A model generated the notes under the pieces. That model was not told where the DNA came from. It saw nothing but the letters and a program-made list of their open reading frames with translations, and made no database searches. A stretch of DNA of 8,714 nucleotides. Source: CBDTTW01 sp965363675. Lineage in GTDB: Bacteria; Bacteroidota; Rhodothermia; Rhodothermales; DASSAV01. Location of the stretch: assembly GCA_965363675.1 (NCBI GenBank), contig CBDTTW010000129.1, positions 1-8,714 on the forward strand, in the 5' to 3' direction. This document shows, one piece after another, positions 1-5,340 of the stretch. The number at the start of each line of letters is the position of its first letter. Position 1 is the stretch's first letter. The position numbers and the translations under genes are program-made.

Positions 1-1
1 G

Positions 2-1564
2 CGGTGGCGCGACCTCCGCGCGGACCACCTCGCGCGGGGGCGGCTGGACTGGGAGGCCCTGCCTCCCGCCGCTCCCTTTGCCGCCGACGAAGTGGAGGCG
101 CACCCCTTCGCGCGCGGCCTCAACCTCGTCGGGGGGCGCTCGCTGCACCACCTGCTCGACACCACCGTCTCCGAGGAAGGCAGCCGCCGCCTGCGGGCCT
201 GGCTGCTCGGCGGCGCGCCCCCGCTCGACGCCCTCGCCCGCCGGCAGGCTGTCGTACGGGACCTGGCGCCGCGTTCGCTGCTGCGCGCGCGGCTGCGGCT
301 GCTCTCGGCGGAGGCGGCGCGGGCCGCCGCGCACCGCTGGGAAAGCGCGCGCCTGCTCGCCTGGCTGGCCCGGGAGCCTCCCCGCCTCGGACGCCTGCTG
401 GCCGCCTTGGGACTGCTGGCCGCCGCCAACGCCGCGCTCTTCGGCGGCTGGGCGCTCGGGTTGCTGCCGCCGTGGTGGGTCTACACGTTCCTCGCCTACG
501 TATTCCTCTACGTGATGCAGGGCAAGGCGTACCGCCACCTTTTCGAACAGGCGGACCACCTGCTCGATTCGCTGGCTCCGCTGCGCGCCGTGCTGCTTTT
601 CCTGGAGCGTTATCCGCTCCGCCCCGAGGCGCCGCTGGCCGGGCTCTGCGCGCCGCTGCGCGCGCCCGCCTCGGCGCCCTCCCGCTTTCTCGGACGCCTC
701 AACCGGCTGCTGCTGGCCGCTACGGTGCAGCGCAGCGAACCCGTCTGGATCGTCCTGAACGCGCTCGGGCCGTGGGACCTTTTCTTCATGCACCGCCTGA
801 ACCGCTTCAAGCGCGCCCTCGGCAGGCTGCTGCCCGCGTGGCTGGAGGTGTGGACCGAGCTGGAAGCCTACGCCGCCCTGGCCGACTTCGCCGAGCGCCG
901 CCCCGACGCCGTCTTTCCCGAGGTCAGCGCCGCCCCCGGCGCGCCCCTTTTCGAGGCCGAAGCGCTCGCGCATCCGCTTCTGCCGGCGCCCGTCCCGAAC
1001 GATCTGCGCCTGGAGCGCCCCGGCGAAATGCTGCTCGTGACCGGCTCGAACATGTCCGGCAAAAGCACGTTCCTGCGCACCGTCGGGGTGGGCCTTGCGC
1101 TGGCCTACGCCGGGGCGCCCGTCCCGGCGCGCTGCCTGCGCGCGCAGCCGCTCCGCCTGTTTACCTGCATCGACGTGAGCGACTCGGTGGTGGATGGCAT
1201 CTCGTATTTCTACGCCGAGGTGCGCCGCCTCAAGGCGCTGCTCGGAGCGCTGCGGGCGCCGGAGGGGCCGCCGCTTTTTTTTCTGATCGACGAGATCTTT
1301 CGCGGCACCAACAACCGCGAACGCCTCATCGGCAGCCGCAGCTACGTGCGCGCCCTGGCCGGAGGGCGCGGCGCGGGCCTCATCTCCACGCACGATCTGG
1401 AGCTGGTGCGCCTGGCCGACGAACTGCCCGGACTGCGCAACGCGCACTTCCGCGAAACCATCGACGCGGGGCGCATGCGCTTTGCGTACCGCCTGCTCCC
1501 CGGCCCCTCGCCGACGACCAACGCGCTGGAAATCATGCGCATGGAGGGGCTGCCGGTGGAATAG
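2..1564 (+). CDS. MutS-family ATPase with membrane segments (5' partial)
   Basis: The reading frame is open from base 2 with no stop, so the true start lies upstream of the window; a GTG at 92 is in frame, but the 30 codons before it look like continuing protein (they lead straight into HPFARGLNLVGG), so it is probably not the start. The C-terminal third is a MutS domain V ATPase: Walker A GSNMSGKST is encoded at 1043-1069, Walker B with the LIDEIFRGTN signature at about 1283-1312, and the STHD switch histidine at about 1385-1396. Two hydrophobic stretches at about 395-466 and 470-522 look like a transmembrane hairpin, placed before a helical region resembling the MutS lever/core domain. No mismatch-binding or connector domain is visible. 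This matches the short 'MutS-related' proteins of Bacteroidota (about 600 residues) rather than canonical MutS. ATP binding and hydrolysis are well supported; a role in mismatch repair is not. Confidence 0.9.
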   Translation, partial: RWRDLRADHLARGRLDWEALPPAAPFAADEVEAHPFARGLNLVGGRSLHHLLDTTVSEEGSRRLRAWLLGGAPPLDALARRQAVVRDLAPRSLLRARLRLLSAEAARAAAHRWESARLLAWLAREPPRLGRLLAALGLLAAANAALFGGWALGLLPPWWVYTFLAYVFLYVMQGKAYRHLFEQADHLLDSLAPLRAVLLFLERYPLRPEAPLAGLCAPLRAPASAPSRFLGRLNRLLLAATVQRSEPVWIVLNALGPWDLFFMHRLNRFKRALGRLLPAWLEVWTELEAYAALADFAERRPDAVFPEVSAAPGAPLFEAEALAHPLLPAPVPNDLRLERPGEMLLVTGSNMSGKSTFLRTVGVGLALAYAGAPVPARCLRAQPLRLFTCIDVSDSVVDGISYFYAEVRRLKALLGALRAPEGPPLFFLIDEIFRGTNNRERLIGSRSYVRALAGGRGAGLISTHDLELVRLADELPGLRNAHFRETIDAGRMRFAYRLLPGPSPTTNALEIMRMEGLPVE

Positions 1565-1616
1565 CGGAGGCGGCCTCTGCGTCTTTCGCCCGGCCCGCCG
1601 CTCGTCCTGCATCGGC

Positions 1617-1652
1617 GGCGGCGCGTCCAACCGGGTAGACACGCGCGCCGCC
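1617..1652 (+). other. Long G+C stem-loop after the MutS-family gene
   Basis: GGCGGCGCG at 1617-1625 is perfectly complementary to CGCGCCGCC at 1644-1652, giving a 9-bp stem with an 18-base loop. It lies 53 bases after the stop of the MutS-family gene. No T-run follows, so it is not a classic intrinsic terminator; it may protect the mRNA 3' end or assist factor-dependent termination. In DNA this rich in G+C such a repeat can also arise by chance. Confidence 0.35.
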
Positions 1653-1660
1653 CTGGTGAC

Positions 1661-1705
1661 GATCTGTATACATATAGGAGCGGGGCGAGTAAGTATCTGA
1701 TTTTG
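1661..1705 (+). promoter_or_regulatory. AT-rich island, possible promoter/operator for the 1804 gene
   Basis: Within a very GC-rich spacer this stretch is clearly AT-rich. It contains the perfect 8-bp palindrome TGTATACA at 1665-1672 and TGATTTTG at 1698-1705, which matches five of the six fixed positions of the Bacteroidota -7 element TAnnTTTG. No TTG sits 17-23 bases upstream of it, and no well-spaced sigma70-type pair was found, so the promoter call is weak. The location about 100 bases before the next start codon is suitable. Confidence 0.3.
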
Positions 1706-1803
1706 CGCGTACTACTAGGGCAACCGGGGCGCGGCTTTCCGCCGCCCGCCGGCGCGCGCGGAGGGTCTGCGCGCGGGGTACAGGGTTTGCAGGACATGGC
1801 GCC

Positions 1804-2184
1804 ATGGAACTGCCGGACAAATATCTGCATAAGGTCGTGCTGCTGACGACCGGGTTCTCGCTGCCCGGCGCGCTGCTGGTATACGCCCGCGCGCGGCTTT
1901 TCCCGGATCGCATCGAGCTTTCGGGCTGGGGCGGGCGCGGCTTGTTCCGCGAAACCATCTGCCTGCGCGAAGTCCGCCGCATCGCCTGGCCTGCCGCCGG
2001 CGCCGACGGTCCTACCACGCTGCACCTGGAGGACGGGCGCGCCCTGGCCGTGTGCCTGCACCAGCCGCACCGCTGGCGGCTCCGGCTGGAGGAGCATCTG
2101 CGCTGGAGCCCGTGGGGCGCCGCGCCGCCGGCCGCCTCCGAGCTGGGCCTGAAGGAACTCGTCGCCTACCACACGGCGGCGTAA
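1804..2184 (+). CDS. Small uncharacterised protein, possible bacterial PH-like domain
   Basis: The gene encodes 126 residues. The ATG at 1804 has a weak AGGA (1791-1794) at a suitable distance; an ATG at 1796 is in another frame. There is no signal peptide and no clear membrane helix, although residues 10-26 are moderately hydrophobic (VVLLTTGFSLPGALLVY). From about residue 30 to 98 the pattern is alternating hydrophobic strands (LFPDRIELSG, ETICLREVRRIAW, TTLHLEDGRALAVCL) followed by an amphipathic helix (RWRLRLEEHLRW). That order of strands and a C-terminal helix resembles PH/GRAM-like domains, but I do not recognise the family and no function is claimed. It precedes the transporter gene by 84 bases and is probably co-transcribed with it. 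Base composition matches the neighbours. Confidence 0.72.
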   Translation: MELPDKYLHKVVLLTTGFSLPGALLVYARARLFPDRIELSGWGGRGLFRETICLREVRRIAWPAAGADGPTTLHLEDGRALAVCLHQPHRWRLRLEEHLRWSPWGAAPPAASELGLKELVAYHTAA

Positions 2185-2188
2185 GCCT

Positions 2189-2206
2189 CCCGGCGCTATT
2201 GCCGGG
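2189..2206 (+). other. Small stem-loop between the 1804 gene and the transporter
   Basis: CCCGGC (2189-2194) pairs perfectly with GCCGGG (2201-2206) around the loop GCTATT, starting 5 bases after the stop codon. There is no T-tract after it, so strong intrinsic termination is unlikely; partial polarity or mRNA stabilisation within the operon is possible. Confidence 0.35.
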
Positions 2207-2254
2207 CGCGCGTCGTACATTCCCGCCTTCCGCTGACCTTCAAAAGGCAGCCCC

Positions 2255-2260
2255 GGAGGG
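2255..2260 (+). promoter_or_regulatory. Strong Shine-Dalgarno deciding a GTG start
   Basis: GGAGGG sits 8 bases before the GTG at 2269. It is the only strong ribosome binding site among the genes here. It fixes the transporter start at this GTG, as no in-frame ATG lies nearby and the protein from here matches the usual N-terminus of the family. Confidence 0.75.
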
Positions 2261-2268
2261 GCGCGCGC

Positions 2269-3579
2269 GTGGCTCACGATACGTCCTACAACCGCCTCGC
2301 CGTCGCCGCGTGGTCGCTCTTCGACTTTGCCAACTCTGCCTTCACGACGCTCGTCGTGACGTTCATCTACGCCACGTACTTCACCCAGGCCATCGCCTCC
2401 GATGAGATCGTCGGGGCCGAGCTGTGGTCGCGGGCGATAGCGGCCGGCGCGGTCGGGGTGGCGCTGCTCTCTCCCTTCCTGGGCGCCGTCGCCGACCGGG
2501 GCGGCCTGCGCAAACGTTTCCTCGCGGCCTCGGCCGTGGTATGCGTAGGATGCACCGCCGCCCTGTACTGGGTGCAGCCCGGCCAGGTGGGGGCGGCGCT
2601 TGCGCTCTTCGTGGCGGCCAACATCGCCTTCGAGCTGGCCGAGGTGTTCTACAACGCCTATCTGCCGGAGATCGCCCCCCCGGAGCACATCGGGCGCGTC
2701 TCGGGCATGGGCTGGGCGACGGGCTACCTGGGCGGGATGCTGTGCCTCGGCCTGGCGCTCGTGCTGTTCGTCTACCCGGAGGCCCCCGCCTTCGGCTTCT
2801 CGAAGGAGGCCGGCCAGAACATCCGCGCCACGAACCTGCTCGTGGCCGCCTGGTTCGCCTTGTTCAGCCTGCCGCTGTTCCTCGTGCTGCGCGAGCGCCG
2901 CCCGGCTGTGCGTCCGCCCTTCGGCGCTATCGTCGCCGGGGCTGGGCGGCAGCTCGCCGGCACGTTCCGGGACATCCGGCGCCACCGGCAGATCTTCCGG
3001 CTGCTGCTGGCCCGCCTCGTCTACAACGACGGTATCGTCACCATTTTTGCCTTCGGCGGCATCTATGCGGCGGGCACGTTCGGGTTTAGCTTCCAGGATA
3101 TCATGATCTTCGGCATTGCCCTGAACGTGGCCGCCGGCGCGGGGGCTTACGCCTTCGGCTTCCTCGACGACCGCCTCGGCGGCAAGCGCACCATTCTGAT
3201 CACCCTGGCTGGGCTGGCCCTAGCCGTCGCCGTCGCCGTGGCGGCTCCCTCCGCCGGCTGGTTCTGGGCGGCGGGTCTGCTGGTGGGGCTTCTGGCCGGG
3301 CCGAACCAGTCCGCGAGCCGCTCGCTCCTGGGGCGGATGCTCCCTGAGCGCCACAAAAACGAGTTCTACGGCTTCTTTTCTTTTTCGGGCAAAGCTACGG
3401 CGTTCCTAGGGCCGGTGCTGCTGGGTCTGGCGACCCGCGCCTTCGCCTCGCAGCGGGCCGGGGTGGCCGTCGTCATCGGGTTTTTTCTTGTCGGGGCGTG
3501 GCTGCTCGGGCGCGTAGACGAGCAGCAGGGCATCGAAGCAGCGCAGCGCGCCGAGTCGCCGGACGCCTCCATCCTGTAA
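2269..3579 (+). CDS. Major facilitator transporter, UMF1/Atg22-like family
   Basis: The gene encodes 436 residues with a GTG start. The N-terminus carries the AAWSLFDFANSAF segment (about residues 12-24) typical of the UMF1 family, which includes bacterial relatives of the yeast vacuolar effluxer Atg22. About twelve hydrophobic segments can be counted, split into two halves by a basic cytoplasmic loop (about residues 206-245). The MFS motif A loop GAVADRGGLRKR falls at residues 72-83, after the second helix. No signal peptide is needed. Substrate cannot be read from the sequence; relatives are often called amino-acid or permease-like exporters without proof. The Nif3-like gene starts 4 bases after this stop, so the two are almost certainly one transcript. 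Length and composition are normal; no defect is seen. Confidence 0.9.
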   Translation: MAHDTSYNRLAVAAWSLFDFANSAFTTLVVTFIYATYFTQAIASDEIVGAELWSRAIAAGAVGVALLSPFLGAVADRGGLRKRFLAASAVVCVGCTAALYWVQPGQVGAALALFVAANIAFELAEVFYNAYLPEIAPPEHIGRVSGMGWATGYLGGMLCLGLALVLFVYPEAPAFGFSKEAGQNIRATNLLVAAWFALFSLPLFLVLRERRPAVRPPFGAIVAGAGRQLAGTFRDIRRHRQIFRLLLARLVYNDGIVTIFAFGGIYAAGTFGFSFQDIMIFGIALNVAAGAGAYAFGFLDDRLGGKRTILITLAGLALAVAVAVAAPSAGWFWAAGLLVGLLAGPNQSASRSLLGRMLPERHKNEFYGFFSFSGKATAFLGPVLLGLATRAFASQRAGVAVVIGFFLVGAWLLGRVDEQQGIEAAQRAESPDASIL

Positions 3580-3583
3580 ACCT

Positions 3584-4723
3584 ATGCACGCATCTTCTCC
3601 CGCGACCGTCGGGCACGTCGCCCGCGTCATCGAGCAGTGGGCGCCGCCGGGCGCGGCGCTCTCCTACGACAACGTCGGCCTTCAGGTCGGCGCGGCCGAG
3701 GCTCCGGTCTCGCGCGCCCTCGTCTGCCTCGACGCGACGCCCGCCGTCGCCGAGGAGGCCGCCGGCGTCGGCGCCGAGCTGATCGTGGCGCATCACCCGC
3801 TGCTGTTCCGCCCGCTGCGGCAGCTCACCGACGCGGAGGCGCCAAGCGCCCTTGCCCTGCGCCTGGCCCGCGAAGGCATCGCCCTGTACGTGGCCCATAC
3901 CAACCTCGACCTCGCGCCCGGCGGCGTCTCGTACGCGCTTGCCGACGCCCTGGGCCTGGAGGACGCGCGCCTGCTCCAGCCCCTCGCGGACGCCGTGCGC
4001 AAGCTCGTGACGTTCGTGCCCCGGACGCACCTGGAGGCCGTGCGCCTCGCCCTGGCCGGGGCGGGCGCCGGGCGCATCGGCGCCTACGAGGCGTGCGCGT
4101 TCGTGGGGGAGGGCGCGGGCTACTTCACCCCCGGCGCCGACGCCGCCCCGTTCCTCGGGACGGCGGGCGGCGGCCCCGAAACCGCCGCCGAGGCGCGCCT
4201 GGAGGTGCTCGTGGACCGGTGGCAGCTCCCGGCCGTGCTCGGCGCGTTGCGCGCGGCGCACCCCTACGAAGAACCCGCCTGGGACGTGTACCCCGTCGGG
4301 CAGCCGCACACCCGCTTCGGGCTAGGCGTAGTGGGTCGCCTGCCCGAGCCGATGCCGCTCTCCGGCTTCCTCGACCACGTCTGCGCCCGCCTGCATACGC
4401 CCGCCGTGCGCTATTCCGGACCCCTCGGGCGCCCGGTGGCGCGCGTGGCCGTCGCCGGCGGCAGCGCCTCCGAACTGCTGCCCGACGCCGTGCGCGCCGG
4501 CGCCGACGCCTTCGTCACCGCCGACGTGAAGTACCATGCCTACTTCGACGCGCTCGACCCCCGGGGCGCCGCCCGCATCGCCTTCATCGACGCGGGCCAC
4601 TTCGAGACCGAGCAGTTCATCGTCGGGCGGATCGTCGAGCGCCTGCGCGCCCATCTGCCGGGCGGCGACTGGCGCGCCTTCTCGGGTGTGACCAGCGCCA
4701 TGCAGGTGCACGTGCGCCGCTGA
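3584..4723 (+). CDS. Nif3-like dinuclear metal-centre hexameric protein
   Basis: The gene encodes 379 residues. Family signatures are YDNVGLQVG (residues 28-36), AHHPLLF (69-75), AHTNLD (104-109), ADVKYHAYFD and AGHFETE near the C-terminus. Likely metal ligands are H70 and H71, D109, H339 and E343; the H-x3-E spacing and the order match the two-metal site known from E. coli YbgI and related structures. Residues about 130-245 (KLVTFVP to PYEEPAWDVYPV) form the PII/CutA1-like insert found in the longer Nif3 proteins of Firmicutes and Bacteroidota and absent from the short E. coli form. The family is sometimes labelled GTP cyclohydrolase I type 2, but its physiological role is unsettled. No Shine-Dalgarno is visible before the ATG, so translation is probably coupled to the transporter gene ending 4 bases upstream. 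Confidence 0.95.
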   Translation: MHASSPATVGHVARVIEQWAPPGAALSYDNVGLQVGAAEAPVSRALVCLDATPAVAEEAAGVGAELIVAHHPLLFRPLRQLTDAEAPSALALRLAREGIALYVAHTNLDLAPGGVSYALADALGLEDARLLQPLADAVRKLVTFVPRTHLEAVRLALAGAGAGRIGAYEACAFVGEGAGYFTPGADAAPFLGTAGGGPETAAEARLEVLVDRWQLPAVLGALRAAHPYEEPAWDVYPVGQPHTRFGLGVVGRLPEPMPLSGFLDHVCARLHTPAVRYSGPLGRPVARVAVAGGSASELLPDAVRAGADAFVTADVKYHAYFDALDPRGAARIAFIDAGHFETEQFIVGRIVERLRAHLPGGDWRAFSGVTSAMQVHVRR

Positions 4724-4732
4724 GAGCGCCCG

Positions 4733-4805
4733 GCCGTGCGCGTTCCATCGGGTTGTGTGCATTCCGGGCGAATACCCAAGGCGGCTGCAATCTTCCGCGC
4801 ACGGC
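4733..4805 (+). repeat. Perfect 10-bp inverted repeat enclosing 53 bases
   Basis: GCCGTGCGCG at 4733-4742 is exactly complementary to CGCGCACGGC at 4796-4805. The pair begins 10 bases after the Nif3-like stop and closes a 73-base segment that ends 54 bases before the next start codon. The right arm can alternatively form a local CGCGC/GCGCG hairpin (4796-4808). It could be a 3'-end structure of the operon transcript, a small structured RNA or a regulator site; a chance match in GC-rich DNA is possible. Confidence 0.4.
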
Positions 4806-4859
4806 GCGCGTATAAGCAGACCGATCCGTTTTCGGTGGAAGCTATCCCGGCGCAAGCAT

Positions 4860-5078
4860 ATGGTCTTCAAGCTTTTACTTTTTACCGTCCTGCTGTATTT
4901 CGTGCTGCGGACCGTGCTGCGGCTCGCGGCGGCCATGTGGCGTGAGGCGGCCCCCCCCGCGCCGCGCCCGGAGCCGCCGCCCCGGCAGTTCGAGCCGCGC
5001 CCCCCGGCCGCCGCGCCGCCGCGCCCGCGCCTCGACGTGGAGGACGCGCGCTGGGTGGACCTGCCCCGCCGGAACTGA
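4860..5078 (+). CDS. Short membrane protein, DUF4834-like
   Basis: The gene encodes 72 residues from the ATG at 4860. The frame stays open to a GTG at 4755, but that extension (basic, uneven, running through the inverted repeat) does not look like protein, whereas starting at 4860 puts a membrane helix right at the N-terminus, residues 2-24 (MVFKLLLFTVLLYFVLRTVL). A proline- and alanine-rich linker (about 28-58) follows, then an acidic conserved-looking tail, LDVEDARWVDLP. This plan of one N-terminal helix, low-complexity linker and a short acidic C-terminal motif is that of the DUF4834 proteins of Bacteroidota, whose function is unknown. No Shine-Dalgarno is evident. The gene lies alone between the Nif3-like gene (136 bases away) and the carAB leader. 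The family assignment is tentative; the gene itself is fairly likely. Confidence 0.65.
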   Translation: MVFKLLLFTVLLYFVLRTVLRLAAAMWREAAPPAPRPEPPPRQFEPRPPAAAPPRPRLDVEDARWVDLPRRN

Positions 5079-5106
5079 CGCCCGCCGGGGCAAAAGGCTT
5101 GAGAAC

Positions 5107-5124
5107 AAAGGCGGGGGCGTCTTT
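5107..5124 (+). terminator. Possible terminator hairpin of the upstream unit
   Basis: AAAGGCG (5107-5113) pairs with CGTCTTT (5118-5124) through seven base pairs including one G-T wobble, with the loop GGGG. It begins 29 bases after the stop of the small membrane protein gene. The following bases are only moderately T-rich (TTT within the stem, then AGGCTTGTTTGTT), so termination may be incomplete. The heptamer AGGCTTG occurs on both sides of it (5095-5101 and 5125-5131). Confidence 0.45.
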
Positions 5125-5128
5125 AGGC

Positions 5129-5159
5129 TTGTTTGTTCGGCAAGCATTTCGTAATTTCG
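5129..5159 (+). promoter_or_regulatory. Candidate Bacteroidota-type promoter for carAB
   Basis: TTG at 5129-5131 is followed after 20 bases by TAATTTCG at 5152-5159. This fits the TTG-N(17-23)-TAnnTTTG promoter pattern known for Bacteroidota with one mismatch (C for T in the -7 element). It lies directly after a hairpin that could end the upstream unit, and a start about 5-8 bases downstream would give a leader of about 175 bases before carA. A sigma70-type reading of the same place (TTGTTT, 17 bases, TAATTT) is weaker. Confidence 0.42.
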
Positions 5160-5165
5160 ACCCCC

Positions 5166-5299
5166 GAGAGAAAAACGGTGAGCTGAGGACGCGTAGCGCC
5201 GGAACGCATTGAAATCGGGAACCTATTACCACGCATACTTCGATTGCCGGGGCGCTTCCCCGCGATAAACCTTCCCACGGTTGCTGGGAGGGTTTTTTT
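5166..5299 (+). ncRNA. Putative structured attenuator leader RNA of carAB
   Basis: The stretch between the candidate promoter and the strong terminator has several competing pairings. In one fold AATCGGG (5213-5219) pairs with TTCGATT (5239-5245, two G-T pairs), CGGGG (5248-5252) pairs with CCCCG (5258-5262), and the terminator forms. Alternatively GGGAA (5217-5221) can pair with TTCCC at 5256-5260, helped by ATC/GAT (5214-5216 with 5264-5266), or with TTCCC at 5272-5276, which is part of the terminator's rising arm and would act as an antiterminator. AGCGCC (5195-5200) can also pair with GGCGCT (5251-5256). I compared it by eye with TPP, glutamine, purine, PRPP/guanidine, SAM, cobalamin and PyrR-binding motifs and recognised none. 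The 5' end is inferred; it could also be a free small RNA or just a long 3' UTR. Confidence 0.35.
5267..5299 (+). terminator. Strong intrinsic terminator 41 bases before carA
   Basis: CCTTCCCA (5270-5277) pairs with TGGGAGGG (5285-5292), an 8-bp stem with one T-G wobble and a 7-base loop, followed at once by seven T (5293-5299). Three A before the stem (5267-5269) can extend the pairing into the T-run. It works only in the + direction: on the other strand the stem is followed by just TTTA. As it lies upstream of carA in the same direction it is either a regulated attenuator of carAB or the end of an upstream transcript. Confidence 0.85.
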
Positions 5300-5340
5300 A
5301 TACCCGTAAGAAGCGCCTCGGCAGGCTAAACACAACGAAT

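Noticed and set aside
4..1638. A 544-codon + strand frame overlapping the MutS-like gene in another frame
   Set aside because: Its product is almost only R, A, P and G, while the alternative frame has intact Walker motifs.
1342..2985. A 547-codon open frame on the minus strand across three genes
   Set aside because: It runs antisense through the MutS-like end, a spacer, a small gene and the transporter; the product is low-complexity G/R/P/A-rich with no family signature, which is expected where GC bias removes stop codons.
4755..4859. 35-codon extension of the small membrane protein upstream to a GTG
   Set aside because: The extension runs through the inverted repeat, lacks a ribosome binding site and is unlike protein of this family; starting at 4860 places the membrane helix at the N-terminus as expected.
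5221..5265. Resemblance of the leader frame (YYHAYFD..RGA) to the Nif3 segment KYHAYFDALDPRGA encoded near 4530
   Set aside because: Six identical residues plus RGA look striking, but the flanking sequence does not align and matches of this length between arbitrary frames are expected in a window of this size. A decayed duplication is not supported.
5166..5266. The leader as a TPP, glutamine (glnA) or 6S-type RNA
   Set aside because: Only short look-alikes are present (CTGAGG, GGAACGC, GGGAACCT); the full conserved cores and long rod pairing of these families are missing.
5281..5340. N-terminal extension of carA from the in-frame TTG at 5281
   Set aside because: It would start inside the terminator loop, and the extra 20 residues do not resemble CarA; the ATG at 5341 gives the normal family N-terminus.
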